Of a DNA stretch of 64,000 nt, positions 8,279-17,701 are shown piece after piece. The stretch lies in the NCBI RefSeq assembly GCF_003208655.1, contig NZ_QKLU01000004.1:62001-126000 (forward strand), given 5' to 3'. The stretch's first letter is position 1; each line of letters starts with the position of its first letter. The stretch comes from Pedobacter nutrimenti. GTDB lineage: Bacteria > Bacteroidota > Bacteroidia > Sphingobacteriales > Sphingobacteriaceae. A program made the translations under genes and the position numbers. The notes under the pieces are model-generated. The model ran no database searches and was not told the DNA's origin. It worked only from the letters and a program-made list of their open reading frames with translations.

Positions 8279-10135
8279 ATGGCAAAAATATCCATTAACC
8301 TGGCAACAGGTTCCCTGCAGCAGGAAGAAATTATTGTTGGAATTGATCTGGGCACGACCAACAGCCTGGTTGCTTTTATCAATCCGGAAAAACACCCGCA
8401 GGTGATCAATGACCTTGGAAAAGGCGTACTGGTTCCTTCCATTGTTCATTTTAATGCCCAGGGAGATCCCCTTGTCGGAAATGAAGCCAAAGCATTTTTA
8501 ACAACCGATCCACAAAACACAATTTTTTCAGTTAAGCGGTTACTGGGACGTTCCTATCAGGATGTTCGTGACCATCAGGATACTTTTTCCTATAAAATTA
8601 TCGACGATGACCGGGATGCACTGGTTAAAATAAAAGCAGGACATAAATTTTACACCCCTATAGAATTGTCAGCCGAAATTTTAAAGGAACTCAAAGCCCG
8701 GGCAGAACATGCCTTAAAAACACCAGTTAACCGGGCAGTCATTACTGTTCCTGCTTATTTTAATGACAGCCAACGTCAGGCTACACGTGATGCCGGCAAA
8801 CTGGCCGGATTGGATGTATTACGTATAGTCAATGAACCAACTGCAGCAAGCCTTGCCTATGGTTTAGGCCTGGACCCTTTACAACAAAAAACAATTGCAG
8901 TCTATGACCTGGGTGGAGGAACTTTTGACGTCTCTGTACTTTCTATTCAAAACGGCATTTTTGAAGTTTTATCAACCAATGGCAATACCCTTTTAGGGGG
9001 TGATGATTTTGACAGGGCTATTGTTCATTATTGGATAGAAAAAAACCATTTAGATACAAATCAGCTCCAATCTGACACCATTTTAATGCAGCAACTTCGT
9101 TTAAAAGCTGAAGAAGCGAAAAAGGCACTTTCTACACAAAACCTATACAATGAAAAAATTGGGGAGATCTGGTGCAGCATAGATAAACCTACTTTTGAGG
9201 CGCTGATTAAAGATAAAGTAGAGGAAACATTACAGGCTTGCAAACAGGCTTTAAAAGATGCAAAACTCCAAACCACAGACATTGACGAAGTGGTTTTGGT
9301 CGGAGGCTCCACAAGAACACCCTTTGTTAAAAAGCAGGTTACTGATTTTTTTGAAAAAACTCCACATGACCAGATCAACCCCGATGAAGTTGTGGCACTT
9401 GGAGCAGCTGTTCAAGCCGATATACTGGCTGGAAACCGTTCAGATATCCTATTGCTGGATGTTACCCCGCTTTCACTGGGTATAGAAACCATGGGTGGGC
9501 TCATGGATGTAATTATTCCAAGGAATGCGAAAGTTCCCACAAAAGCCGGCAGACAGTACACCACTTCTTTAGACGGACAAGTCAACATGAAAATATCTGT
9601 TTTCCAGGGTGAACGTGATCTGGTTAATGAAAATCGGAAACTGGCGGAATTTGACCTCAAAGGTATACCCGCTATGCCTGCAGGCCTTCCAAAGGTGGAC
9701 ATTAACTTTTTATTGAACGCAGATGGTATCCTGACCGTTCAGGCTGTAGAATTACGTTCGGGTGTAAAACAAGAGATTGAAATTACCCCCTCTTACGGAT
9801 TAACGGATGAGGCGGTAGAAAAAATGCTGATAGACAGTATTACCTATGCGAAAAGTGATGTGGAACAACGTATGCTCATTGAGGCAAGAAGTGAAGGAGA
9901 ACAACTGGTTTACACCGCAGAACGCTTTATACAAAAAAATGGCGAGGTACTTACTGACCAGGAAAAACAAGATACTTATAGGCATATTGAATCTTTAAGG
10001 ACTGCTCTTGATGCAGGGCAAAAGGATGATATTCTTAAAAAGGCAGATGAGCTGAACCAATTCACCACACCCTTTGCAGAAAGACTGATGGACCTTGCTG
10101 TTTCTAAAGCCATGAAGGGGAAAAGCATAGAATAA
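8279..10135 (+). CDS. hscA: Hsp70-family Fe-S cluster assembly chaperone HscA
   Basis: The 618-residue Hsp70 has [13 protein letters not shown] (phosphate loop, about 20-32), [17 protein letters not shown] (about 157-173), [11 protein letters not shown] and [14 protein letters not shown] in the ATPase domain, and a substrate-binding domain with [17 protein letters not shown]. The N-terminal tail before the ATPase domain (about 18 residues), the shorter C-terminal lid and the lack of a DnaK-type acidic tail favour HscA over DnaK. HscA drives transfer of Fe-S clusters from the IscU scaffold. No iscU, iscS or hscB homologue lies nearby. DnaK itself would normally sit beside grpE or dnaJ, also absent here. 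Confidence 0.85.
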   Translation: MAKISINLATGSLQQEEIIVGIDLGTTNSLVAFINPEKHPQVINDLGKGVLVPSIVHFNAQGDPLVGNEAKAFLTTDPQNTIFSVKRLLGRSYQDVRDHQDTFSYKIIDDDRDALVKIKAGHKFYTPIELSAEILKELKARAEHALKTPVNRAVITVPAYFNDSQRQATRDAGKLAGLDVLRIVNEPTAASLAYGLGLDPLQQKTIAVYDLGGGTFDVSVLSIQNGIFEVLSTNGNTLLGGDDFDRAIVHYWIEKNHLDTNQLQSDTILMQQLRLKAEEAKKALSTQNLYNEKIGEIWCSIDKPTFEALIKDKVEETLQACKQALKDAKLQTTDIDEVVLVGGSTRTPFVKKQVTDFFEKTPHDQINPDEVVALGAAVQADILAGNRSDILLLDVTPLSLGIETMGGLMDVIIPRNAKVPTKAGRQYTTSLDGQVNMKISVFQGERDLVNENRKLAEFDLKGIPAMPAGLPKVDINFLLNADGILTVQAVELRSGVKQEIEITPSYGLTDEAVEKMLIDSITYAKSDVEQRMLIEARSEGEQLVYTAERFIQKNGEVLTDQEKQDTYRHIESLRTALDAGQKDDILKKADELNQFTTPFAERLMDLAVSKAMKGKSIE

Positions 10136-10144
10136 AAATTTAAC

Positions 10145-10162
10145 CAATAGCTGCAGCTATTG
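10145..10162. promoter_or_regulatory. 18-bp perfect palindrome upstream of the phospholipase C-like gene
   Basis: CAATAGCTGCAGCTATTG is a perfect 18-bp palindrome with no loop. It ends 3 bp before the -7 box at 10166. The position between hscA and the next promoter suggests a dimeric regulator site. A weak hairpin after hscA is less likely because there is no loop and no T-run. Confidence 0.4.
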
Positions 10163-10165
10163 ATA

Positions 10166-10173
10166 TAGCTTTG
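10166..10173 (+). promoter_or_regulatory. -7 promoter box TAGCTTTG, 5 nt from the start codon
   Basis: A perfect TAnnTTTG precedes the ATG at 10179 by 5 nt. Confidence 0.55.
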
Positions 10174-10178
10174 GGTAA

Positions 10179-11135
10179 ATGAAGTCTTTCTTTGTTTACA
10201 TTGCATTTGTACTGGTTGTTTTAAGCCTTCAAGCCTGGGGCTTCTTTGCGCATATGCAAATCAACCGCCTTGCTATATTTACGCTTCCAAGAGGTATAAA
10301 CCACTTTTACAAATCAAATCTCAGCTATTTGAGGGACCATGCCACAGACCCCGATAAACGAAGGTATTCGGATACATCCGAGGCCCCCAGGCATTACATA
10401 GACATAGAGCTTTATGAGGAACATATAGATAGTATCCCTGAAAAATGGTCTAATGCTTTGCAAAAGTACGGTTCTAAAACGCTTTCTTCCAATGGGATTC
10501 TTCCATGGCAGATCCAGCACAGCTATTACAAACTGGTTCAAGCCTTTAAGGAAAAGGATTCTATGAAAATATTACGTTGTTCGGCCTACCTTGGACACTA
10601 TATTGCAGACGCACATGTCCCCCTCCATACTACAAACAACCATAATGGACAATTGAGCGGGCAAAATGGAATCCATGCTTTTTGGGAAAGCAGACTACCC
10701 GAATTATTTGCCGAAACCTATAACTTTGTTGTTGGCCAGGCCTTTTACATAGAGGATCCCTTAAAAAAAGCTTGGTCTGTTGTCAGGTGTAGTCATGCCC
10801 TTACAGACTCCGTTCTTAAACTTGAGGCAGCATTAAACTCGGGCTTTCCAGCTTACCGAAAATACAGTTTTTCCAGACACCGTAAAACCATTCTCAAACA
10901 GTATTCTTTTGAATATTCAAAGCAGTATCATAACCTGTTGAATAAAATGGTCGAAAGACAAATGCGTTCTGCTATTCTTCTTACCGGCTCCTATTGGTAT
11001 TCTGCCTGGATTGATGCGGGGCAACCTGCTTTGGATAATTTTAAAAAAACAAATACCTCCAAATCTGAAAAACAGAACAACGAGCAACTGGAAAGACAAT
11101 ATAAAACCGGACAAATTATAGGCCGCGAAAATTAG
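10179..11135 (+). CDS. Zinc-dependent phospholipase C / S1-P1 nuclease-like secreted protein
   Basis: The 318-residue product has a signal peptide ending near LSLQA. This leaves a tryptophan (WGFFAH) at the predicted mature N-terminus, a residue that coordinates zinc in the phospholipase C/P1 nuclease superfamily. Further ligand-like motifs are DHATDPDKRR, a central GHYIADAHVPLH, and GIHAFWES. The expected activity is hydrolysis of phosphodiesters (lipid or nucleic acid) outside the inner membrane; the substrate cannot be told from sequence. Its TAG stop overlaps the stop of the convergent DedA gene by 2 bp. A perfect palindrome and a -7 box lie just upstream. Confidence 0.8.
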   Translation: MKSFFVYIAFVLVVLSLQAWGFFAHMQINRLAIFTLPRGINHFYKSNLSYLRDHATDPDKRRYSDTSEAPRHYIDIELYEEHIDSIPEKWSNALQKYGSKTLSSNGILPWQIQHSYYKLVQAFKEKDSMKILRCSAYLGHYIADAHVPLHTTNNHNGQLSGQNGIHAFWESRLPELFAETYNFVVGQAFYIEDPLKKAWSVVRCSHALTDSVLKLEAALNSGFPAYRKYSFSRHRKTILKQYSFEYSKQYHNLLNKMVERQMRSAILLTGSYWYSAWIDAGQPALDNFKKTNTSKSEKQNNEQLERQYKTGQIIGREN

Positions 11136-11791
11136 ACCGGCTTATCTTCCTTTTTTTTAAATTTAGATTTAAGGGCGGCGAATATGGCTGGAAAAAAAGT
11201 AACTACGGCTATCACAATGATCACTACGTCAAAGTTTTTCTTAACCACAGGAATCTGACCAATAAAATATCCCGCCAAAAGCAAACTTGTAATCCAGGCC
11301 ACTCCTCCTATTATGTTATAGAAGGTAAAACGACCAAATGGCATTTTAGCAACACCAGCCACAAAGGGGGCTATTGTTCTAAAAATGGGCAAAAAACGGC
11401 TAAAGATGATGGCTTTTCCACCATGCTTCTCAAAAAACTCATGAGACTGATGATAATATTCCAGTTTCAGTATCCTGTTCTTTTCACTAAAGACACGAAT
11501 TCCCAGTATGCTGCCAAGTTTATAATTTAAACTATTGCCCAAAATGGCCGCTACAATAAGGATAATAAGCATTACCCATATGCTTAATCCGGTATTTTCG
11601 CCGGCAATCAAAGTACCCATAGCAAAAAGCAGGGAATCACCAGGTAAAAATGGGGTCACCACAAAGCCTGTCTCTGCAAAAATGATCAGAAAAAGGATCA
11701 GATAGGTCCAGGTTTGGTAATCTTTGATGATCTCTTCAAGGTGTTTATCAATATGAAGAATAAAGTCTAAAAGTTGCGAAAAAAATTCCAA
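11132..11791 (-). CDS. DedA family membrane protein (VTT domain)
   Basis: The 219-residue membrane protein has the DedA signature FLPGDSLLFAMG at about residues 48-59, then a GNSLNYKLGSILG segment and FSRFLPIFRTIAPFVAG at about 130-146. About five hydrophobic segments and a lysine-rich C-terminus fit the family, whose members act in phospholipid flipping and membrane homeostasis. The stop overlaps the convergent upstream gene, leaving no room for a terminator between them. Confidence 0.88.
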   Translation of the reverse strand: MEFFSQLLDFILHIDKHLEEIIKDYQTWTYLILFLIIFAETGFVVTPFLPGDSLLFAMGTLIAGENTGLSIWVMLIILIVAAILGNSLNYKLGSILGIRVFSEKNRILKLEYYHQSHEFFEKHGGKAIIFSRFLPIFRTIAPFVAGVAKMPFGRFTFYNIIGGVAWITSLLLAGYFIGQIPVVKKNFDVVIIVIAVVTFFPAIFAALKSKFKKKEDKPV

Positions 11792-11861
11792 TACGATGTA
11801 ATTAAGGTCAAAACAAATTGTTTCAGGCCTTTGTGCCTGTTATTTTACTCTGGAGGTTAAA

Positions 11862-12551
11862 TTATTCTTGTACGATAATGTGATAATCAGGATTGTTTAT
11901 GCTTGTTCCTGAAAACCAGATGGTATAATTTTTCCCTGCAGTCAAAGTACCTGCAGGAATAACAATAGGACTATTGGATCCCGAATATGTTACATTTAAA
12001 GCAACAGCCGGATCAGCCGTCACATAATTGTAAACCCTGGTATATTGGAGATTATCGACAATTGCACTTCCTCCGTCTGGTTTAACAGTAATGTTATTGG
12101 TTAAAAAACTGTTCAGGTGTATAAATCTGATTTTAGCTTTGCCGGTTACCGTTGTTTTATCATCTCCACCCCCTACAATTACCCCATCACCATTAATATC
12201 CTTAGCATAAAAAACGGTAAAATAAGAATCAACAGGTAAATTTGTTAAAATCGAGGCCTTGACCGTAGCCGTTCCGCTATTGCGGAAATTCAAGTATTTG
12301 GCACCGGAACGTACCGTTAAATAGCTTGAAATTTGTCCAAAAGAAACTGGTGAGGTACTTATTTTCGAGTCATTTTGATAGAAATCCTGAGGGTCGGAAT
12401 CAATTACGCTATTCACCACTTTTACTTTAAGATTTCCTTCGGGTGGTTCCGGTTGTGCATCAAATTTTTTAGTACAGGCTCCTAAAAGCACTGTCATGGA
12501 CATCAGGCCTAATACTAAAAACTTAGGCACCCGGTTTTTTAAAACTAACAT
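11862..12551 (-). CDS. DUF4397 domain lipoprotein
   Basis: The 229-residue protein has a lipoprotein signal (hydrophobic stretch, then LLGAC with the lipidated Cys at about 26) and a Pro/Glu-rich linker. A beta-rich region carries the DUF4397 pattern of short repeats (VDSYFTVFYAKD, KIRFIHLNSFLTNNITVKPDG, LTAGKNYTIWFSG). Such proteins are common surface lipoproteins of Bacteroidota with no assigned function. It lies downstream of dnaN, separated by a hairpin. Confidence 0.8.
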   Translation of the reverse strand: MLVLKNRVPKFLVLGLMSMTVLLGACTKKFDAQPEPPEGNLKVKVVNSVIDSDPQDFYQNDSKISTSPVSFGQISSYLTVRSGAKYLNFRNSGTATVKASILTNLPVDSYFTVFYAKDINGDGVIVGGGDDKTTVTGKAKIRFIHLNSFLTNNITVKPDGGSAIVDNLQYTRVYNYVTADPAVALNVTYSGSNSPIVIPAGTLTAGKNYTIWFSGTSINNPDYHIIVQE

Positions 12552-12672
12552 CTTTATTTTTTCTTTATTGTTCCTATTTCAGGGGAACCTGCACAGTCCC
12601 TGTTTATTTCAAAGCATTAAAATTTAAATCTAACCTATTCCTGGCAAATACCAGAGAGTCATCAGGTAATAT

Positions 12673-12705
12673 AAATATGGCCCGATCACAGATCAGGCCA
12701 TATTT
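12673..12705 (-). terminator. Hairpin terminator after dnaN
   Basis: AAATATGGCC pairs with GGCCATATTT, and the stem continues inward through GATC/GATC with one mismatch. The run after it on the minus strand is AT-rich but not a clean T-tract, so strength is uncertain. Confidence 0.55.
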
Positions 12706-12723
12706 AGAATGATGTTCAATGAC

Positions 12724-13848
12724 TTAATTATAATTATTCAGCATCACCGGCATCACCAGCATCAGCACATCTTCATTTTCATCATTGGTTTGCGGGATCA
12801 ATAATCCGGCACGGTTTGGCGTAGAAAGCTCAAGAGTCACCTCTTCACCTGACAGGTTACTTAGCATTTCGATCAAAAACCTGGCGTTAAAACCAATTTC
12901 CAGGTCCTCTCCTTCATACTGGCAACTCAAACGCTCATGAGCTTCATTGGCAAAATCTAAGTCTTCAGAGGAAATGTTCAGTTCACTTCCATTAATTTTC
13001 AAGCGGACCTGATGGGTGGTTTTGTTCGCAAAAATAACGACCCTTCTCAAAGTGTTTAAAAACAGGGCCCTATCAATGACCAGTTTATTTGGATTATTGG
13101 CAGGAATTACAGCCTCGTAATCTGGATAACGTTCATCAATTAAACGGCACACCAGGTGGATATTTTCAAATTTAAAAAAAGCACTTGTCGCATTGTAATC
13201 CACAGAAACATTAATATCGCCATTTGGCAAAGCTGCTTTTAACAAAGTCAGGGCTTTTTTAGGCAGGATAAAAGAAGTGGTTTTGTCCGCTTTGCTATCC
13301 ATACGTCTGTAACGGACCAGCTTATGTGCGTCGGTTGCCACAAAAGTAATGTGCTGGTCAGAAAGCTGACAAAATACGCCCGTCATTGCCGGACGAAGTT
13401 CATCATTACTAACCGCAAATATGGTTTTAGTGATGGCCTCGGTTAAAACCGAAGCAGGTAAATTTACTGAAGAAGCATTTTCAACAACAGGTATTTTCGG
13501 AAAGTCATCTCCGTTTTCTCCGCTTAGTTTATACTTTCCGTCACCTGCACTGATCTCAATAGAGAAAGAATTGTCATCGATATTAAAAGAAATCGGCTGA
13601 TCCGGAAGGGTTTTTAAAGTATCCAGAAGAATTCTTGCCGGTACTGCAACTTTACCGCCTTCTTTAGATTCTACAGGCAAAGAAGTTGTCATACTGGTTT
13701 GCAGATCGGTCGCGGAAATGGTCAAATTGCCTTCTTTAATTTCAAAAAGGAAGTTTTCCAATATCGGCAGAACAGTACTGCTGCTGGAAGCACCATTAAC
13801 CGTTTGTAAATGTTTTAATAGTGTTGAAGTGGAAACTATAAATCTCAT
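12724..13848 (-). CDS. dnaN: DNA polymerase III subunit beta (sliding clamp)
   Basis: The 374-residue protein has the length and three-repeat organisation of the beta clamp. It starts MRFIVSTSTLLKHLQTV, contains FVATDAHKLVRYR at about 168-180, and ends in the VMPVMLNN motif near the C-terminus that forms part of the clamp's protein-binding surface. It rings DNA and tethers the replicative polymerase. It follows gldG by 34 bp on the same strand, so it may be read from the gld transcript as well as from its own promoter. Confidence 0.95.
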   Translation of the reverse strand: MRFIVSTSTLLKHLQTVNGASSSSTVLPILENFLFEIKEGNLTISATDLQTSMTTSLPVESKEGGKVAVPARILLDTLKTLPDQPISFNIDDNSFSIEISAGDGKYKLSGENGDDFPKIPVVENASSVNLPASVLTEAITKTIFAVSNDELRPAMTGVFCQLSDQHITFVATDAHKLVRYRRMDSKADKTTSFILPKKALTLLKAALPNGDINVSVDYNATSAFFKFENIHLVCRLIDERYPDYEAVIPANNPNKLVIDRALFLNTLRRVVIFANKTTHQVRLKINGSELNISSEDLDFANEAHERLSCQYEGEDLEIGFNARFLIEMLSNLSGEEVTLELSTPNRAGLLIPQTNDENEDVLMLVMPVMLNNYN

Positions 13849-13882
13849 AATATGATCTTGTCAATTCTCAAAAATATAAAAA

Positions 13883-15550
13883 TTACCTTGTATACTTACG
13901 TTTACGGTAATAATGTTGAAAAATTGCGAACGATATCAACAATACCAGGGGAAGAAGTACATTGACCAGTTGCCAAGCCAGCTTTTCAGCCTTTAGTTTC
14001 TCTTTATCCAACAACCTGATCCTGATCTCTTTACCTCGCAATTCAATTAAATTGTCGTCATTTGAAAGGTAATCTGCAAGGTTGAGCAATAAGGCTTTGT
14101 TTCCAAAATTTCTTTGGGTATAACGATCAAAACCCAAGGGAAAAACCGAACCATCCTTAGCACTGACCTGATTTTTGAACAAATCACCGTCCCCTATAAC
14201 CACCATCCTGGTGGCTTTACTTTCTCCGGGTACCTCAAAATTTTCCGAAAGCCCTTCAGGTAAGGCCCTATTTAAAAACAGGGATGGAAAAACACCTTCC
14301 AAAAGCACAGCAACGGCTTTAGGTCTTCCGGCATATTCCCGGGGATCGGGTTGCTGAGTCACCATAGCTAAAGACAGCAATGTTGGGCTTTGCTGAACCT
14401 TATTGTAAGCCGAGCTGCTCAATATCATTTTCTTTTGAACCCCTTTCAAGGCAATGGTATCTACGGTACTTGCAAATTCCGAGCGGACAACATCAATATT
14501 TTTAACCAGGTCGCTGGAAGGATTTGCAAGCAGTAAAGGATAATAAACCCATGGTGCAAGTTGGATTTGTTGCGCACTGCCCATTGCCACAGGAATTTCA
14601 GCGCAATTGGCGTCGGCCAGCAGATCGTAATTAATCCTTACCCCATAAGTAAAAAGCTGATCATCCAGGTTTAATTTCCGGTTAAAGGCGAGTTGTTCCC
14701 CTTTTCCCTTTAAACTGTCCAGATCAGCGCCCACCTGGTCAATGCTCCAGACCACACGCCCTCCTTTCATGATAAAATAATTGAGCTTGTACTTTTCAGC
14801 CTCTGTAAAGGCCTCCTGAGGTTTAACAATAAACAGCACCTTAAGCCTGTCCAGTCCCTTTTTATCAATCATTTTTAAATTCACTCTACCCACTTCATAG
14901 CTTTCTGAAAGACTTTTTATCGCATCCTGAAGAAAAACATCAGAGAGTTCTCCGTTTGCTTCCGTAAAACCAATACGGGGATTTTCCGTGCTGAGTACCT
15001 TTTTTAATGCAGAAGTAAAGGCGTATTCCAGATTTTGTATCGAGTTATTGATGTTTTCCTCATAGCCGCTGGCGGCATCCTGATTTTGTAATAATTTAAC
15101 CGGAATTTGCCTTCCGTCGTACTGAATCATCGCCATTGGAAAAATGGTCTTCTGCAAAAGCCCTTTCTCCGTTTTGACATTTAAACTCGTCGCCTCTATA
15201 CCGGCCTCATACAAATGCCGCATAACGGTGTCTTGCTCTGCTGCATTTAAACCCTCCAAAGGATCTTCAAATACAATTTTAAGCTTAACCTTTGAATTCG
15301 CTTTATAATCAGCAAGCAAGTCCTGACTTGCATTTTTTAATCGTTTAAAAGCAGCCGGAAGATCACCGTTCAAAAAAACGGTAATTTCAATTTCCTTTGT
15401 CGCTTTGTTCAATATAGATGTTGTTTTTTTACTTAAAGTAAAACGCTGCTCTTTGGTCAGATCAAAACGGGCATATAAAAAGTAACTTAGGGTATTTACT
15501 CCAGCCAGCAGCAGCAAAACAACACCCAGGTTTTTAAATTTCTTCACCAT
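13883..15550 (-). CDS. gldG: Gliding-associated ABC transporter substrate-binding protein GldG
   Basis: One membrane segment follows the N-terminal MVKKFKNLGVVLLLLAG. Then comes a long extracytoplasmic ABC-associated domain (with LTKEQRFTLSKKTTSIL) and a second membrane segment near the C-terminus (LVNVLLPLVLLISFAIF), the standard GldG layout. I chose the ATG at 15550, giving 555 residues. The open frame reaches a TTG at 15580, but the ATG has a strong purine-rich site (AAGGGAGGAA) directly before it, overlaps the gldF stop in a coupled fashion and starts the expected sequence. With GldF and GldA it forms the GldAFG transporter, whose substrate is unsettled. Confidence 0.88.
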   Translation of the reverse strand: MVKKFKNLGVVLLLLAGVNTLSYFLYARFDLTKEQRFTLSKKTTSILNKATKEIEITVFLNGDLPAAFKRLKNASQDLLADYKANSKVKLKIVFEDPLEGLNAAEQDTVMRHLYEAGIEATSLNVKTEKGLLQKTIFPMAMIQYDGRQIPVKLLQNQDAASGYEENINNSIQNLEYAFTSALKKVLSTENPRIGFTEANGELSDVFLQDAIKSLSESYEVGRVNLKMIDKKGLDRLKVLFIVKPQEAFTEAEKYKLNYFIMKGGRVVWSIDQVGADLDSLKGKGEQLAFNRKLNLDDQLFTYGVRINYDLLADANCAEIPVAMGSAQQIQLAPWVYYPLLLANPSSDLVKNIDVVRSEFASTVDTIALKGVQKKMILSSSAYNKVQQSPTLLSLAMVTQQPDPREYAGRPKAVAVLLEGVFPSLFLNRALPEGLSENFEVPGESKATRMVVIGDGDLFKNQVSAKDGSVFPLGFDRYTQRNFGNKALLLNLADYLSNDDNLIELRGKEIRIRLLDKEKLKAEKLAWQLVNVLLPLVLLISFAIFQHYYRKRKYTR

Positions 15551-16272
15551 TTCCTCCCTTTCAATACAAAGCTGGTCCAAGCAAGAAAAAACACATTAAA
15601 GCTAAAAAAATACACCAGATCACGGGTATCAATTACTCCTCTGCTAATGGACTGATAATGTTCATTCACACTTAGGCCATTCAGCAAGCCTTCTATCCAT
15701 TGCATGGAAAAAATTTTAGCCGCTGCATCCAGTCCCATATAAACCAGAAAGCAAATAAAGGCAGCCAGTGCAAAGGCCACTACCTGATTTTTAGCCAGGG
15801 AAGAGGCCAATATCCCAACCGAAACAAAAGCACTTCCAAGCAGCAACAAACCCACATAAGATCCTGCCACCACAGCCGAATCTATATTACCGGCAGGTGA
15901 CCCCAGTTTATAAACAGAAAAGTAATAAACCAAGGTAGGAAGCAAGGCAACAACCACCAGGCTTAGACAGGCCAAATATTTTGCCAGAATGATTTGCAGT
16001 TCAGTGAGTGGCCGGATGGCCAGCAGCATATAGGTCCCTTCTCGGCGCTCTTCAGCAAAAGCCCTCATGGAAATGGCCGGAATAAGGAATATGAATAAAA
16101 AGGGCACCAGATTAAAGAAAGAGCCCAACTCTGCATAACCATAATCCGGTATGGAGCTATCTGGGAAAAACCAAAGTAATAAACCTGTTGCCAGCAGAAA
16201 TACACCAATGGTGATATAAGCCATAAGTGAATTGAGCAAACTAAATAATTCTCTTTTAAAAACTGCGTACAT
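15544..16272 (-). CDS. gldF: Gliding-associated ABC transporter permease GldF
   Basis: The 242-residue permease has about six membrane segments. A conserved AISMRAFAEERREGTYMLL stretch at about 62-80 is typical of ABC-2 permeases of the GldF type. It overlaps gldG by 7 bp, indicating translational coupling. The ATPase gene gldA lies upstream on the same strand, but an outer-membrane protein gene separates the two. Confidence 0.88.
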   Translation of the reverse strand: MYAVFKRELFSLLNSLMAYITIGVFLLATGLLLWFFPDSSIPDYGYAELGSFFNLVPFLFIFLIPAISMRAFAEERREGTYMLLAIRPLTELQIILAKYLACLSLVVVALLPTLVYYFSVYKLGSPAGNIDSAVVAGSYVGLLLLGSAFVSVGILASSLAKNQVVAFALAAFICFLVYMGLDAAAKIFSMQWIEGLLNGLSVNEHYQSISRGVIDTRDLVYFFSFNVFFLAWTSFVLKGRKW

Positions 16273-16318
16273 GCATTCAGATAATGATGCCGAAGTTAGA
16301 AAAATATCGTTTAAATGA

Positions 16319-16349
16319 AGAAGGCTTCCCCGAATTTGGAAAGCCTTCT
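16319..16349 (-). terminator. Hairpin terminator after the outer-membrane protein gene
   Basis: AGAAGGCTT pairs with AAGCCTTCT (9 bp) around a 13-nt loop, between the stop at 16373 and the gldF start at 16272. The following T-run on the minus strand is poor. Confidence 0.5.
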
Positions 16350-16372
16350 GTGTAATTTGTTTTTAAGCGCAA

Positions 16373-16912
16373 CTACAAACCGAAGTTGAAAGCTGCCCTG
16401 ATGCCGATGAAAGAAGATGTTCCGTTTTTGGACCAGCCTTCATAACGTACACCCAGGTCAACAGAGGATTTGTCTGCTACCGGAAATTCCATACCAATAC
16501 CTGGAGAATAAGCGAAAGCTGTACCGCGTCCTTTTGTACCAAAAGCCGCACCCAATTCGGCAGCTCCATAGAAATTCTCTACGAAATAATACCTCAAACC
16601 TGCTTTAACCGGAATTGTGGCAAAATTCACTTTTGGCAGTTGTTGTCCCATAAAAGTAAAGTCTTTACCGGAAAAGTTAATGTATCCTGCACTTGCGGTA
16701 AATTTCAAATCATCAGCAATTGGCGCAATATAGACCAGTGAACCACCAAAACCTAGTTTAGATACATCTTTTAAATCACCCATTGGTAATGCAAATTCTG
16801 CACCAACACTTAATTTAGCCCCGTTCATGGCCGGATCTTTTTTCGATTGTGCCGAAACACTTGAAAAAGCAAAAACGCCTGCAATCGCTGTAAGTAAAAA
16901 TAATTTTTTCAT
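16373..16912 (-). CDS. Outer-membrane beta-barrel (porin-like) protein
   Basis: The 179-residue product has a signal peptide (KKLFLLTAIAGVFAFSSVSAQ) and alternating beta-strand segments, ending in a short strand with terminal aromatic character (AAFNFGL). This fits small eight-stranded OmpA-like or porin-family barrels of Bacteroidota. No substrate can be inferred. It sits between gldA and gldF on the same strand, with hairpins on both sides, so it is probably a separate transcription unit. Confidence 0.75.
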   Translation of the reverse strand: MKKLFLLTAIAGVFAFSSVSAQSKKDPAMNGAKLSVGAEFALPMGDLKDVSKLGFGGSLVYIAPIADDLKFTASAGYINFSGKDFTFMGQQLPKVNFATIPVKAGLRYYFVENFYGAAELGAAFGTKGRGTAFAYSPGIGMEFPVADKSSVDLGVRYEGWSKNGTSSFIGIRAAFNFGL

Positions 16913-16927
16913 TGTAGTTTATTAAAT

Positions 16928-16960
16928 TTAAGGAGAAAACATTTCTCAACTGCTCCTTAA
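16928..16960 (-). promoter_or_regulatory. Two mutually exclusive hairpins between gldA and the barrel protein gene
   Basis: TTAAGGAG (16928-16935) pairs with CTCCTTAA (16953-16960). Alternatively GAGAAA (16933-16938) pairs with TTTCTC (16942-16947). The two stems share bases. The outer one could end gldA transcription. Both lie 16-48 nt upstream of the barrel gene start, so a role in its leader is also possible. Confidence 0.4.
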
Positions 16961-16993
16961 GCAAAAAAAATGCCAGTCTGGTAAAACAATCTA

Positions 16994-17701
16994 TCAGGCC
17001 GTTAGTTTTCTAAAAATTTCTTCCAGTGAAGAATTCCTGTGCTTTTCCCGGAGTTCCTGCAAAGATGAAACGGCAACAAGCTTTCCTTTACTAATGATCA
17101 CCACATCGTCACAAATGGCTTCTACCTCCTGCATAATGTGCGTAGAGAGGATAACCGTCTTATTCTGTCCTAAATTCCGGATCAGGCTCCGGATTTCCAA
17201 AAGCTGGTTCGGGTCCAGGCCTGAAGTCGGTTCATCCAATATCAAAACCTGCGGATCATGAATAATGGCCTGTGCCAGTCCTACCCTTTGCTTATAGCCC
17301 TTGGACAGCATACTGATCTTTTTAAACTGTTCTGCTTCCAGCCCGACTTTTGTGATCACTTCTTTAACCTTAAGATCAATTCCTTTCAACCCGTAGCTTT
17401 CCGCAACAAAAGCTAAAAATTCCTTTACATACATATCTACATACAAAGGTGTATGTTCAGGCAGATAACCTATTCTTTTTTTTATTTCCAGCGCATTGTC
17501 CCGAATACCCAGACCACAAATAACCGCTTCTCCTGCGTCCGCAGATAGGTAAGCGCTCAGAATTTTCATCGTTGTAGACTTACCAGCACCGTTAGGGCCT
17601 AAAAATCCAAGTATCCTGCCAGGACTGGCTTCAAAACTAATGTTATCGATGGCTTTCTGTTTCCCGTAGGACTTAGACAAAGCATTTACTTTTATACTCA
17701 C
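16994..17701 (-). CDS. gldA: Gliding-associated ABC transporter ATP-binding protein GldA
   Basis: The 235-residue ATPase has Walker A LGPNGAGKST (about 34-43), a signature region MLSKGYKQRVGLAQA (about 131-145), Walker B VLILDEPTSGLDP (about 152-164) and the switch histidine in ILSTHIMQEVEAIC. Similarity of the whole to GldA and the nearby gldFG support naming it the energising subunit of that transporter. It is separated from gldF by the outer-membrane protein gene. A general ABC-2 ATPase for another permease cannot be excluded from sequence alone. Confidence 0.82.
   Translation of the reverse strand: MSIKVNALSKSYGKQKAIDNISFEASPGRILGFLGPNGAGKSTTMKILSAYLSADAGEAVICGLGIRDNALEIKKRIGYLPEHTPLYVDMYVKEFLAFVAESYGLKGIDLKVKEVITKVGLEAEQFKKISMLSKGYKQRVGLAQAIIHDPQVLILDEPTSGLDPNQLLEIRSLIRNLGQNKTVILSTHIMQEVEAICDDVVIISKGKLVAVSSLQELREKHRNSSLEEIFRKLTA

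Noticed and set aside
15551..15580. N-terminal extension of GldG from a TTG at 15580
   Set aside because: The ATG at 15550 has a strong purine-rich ribosome site, starts the typical membrane segment and gives a coupled overlap with gldF.
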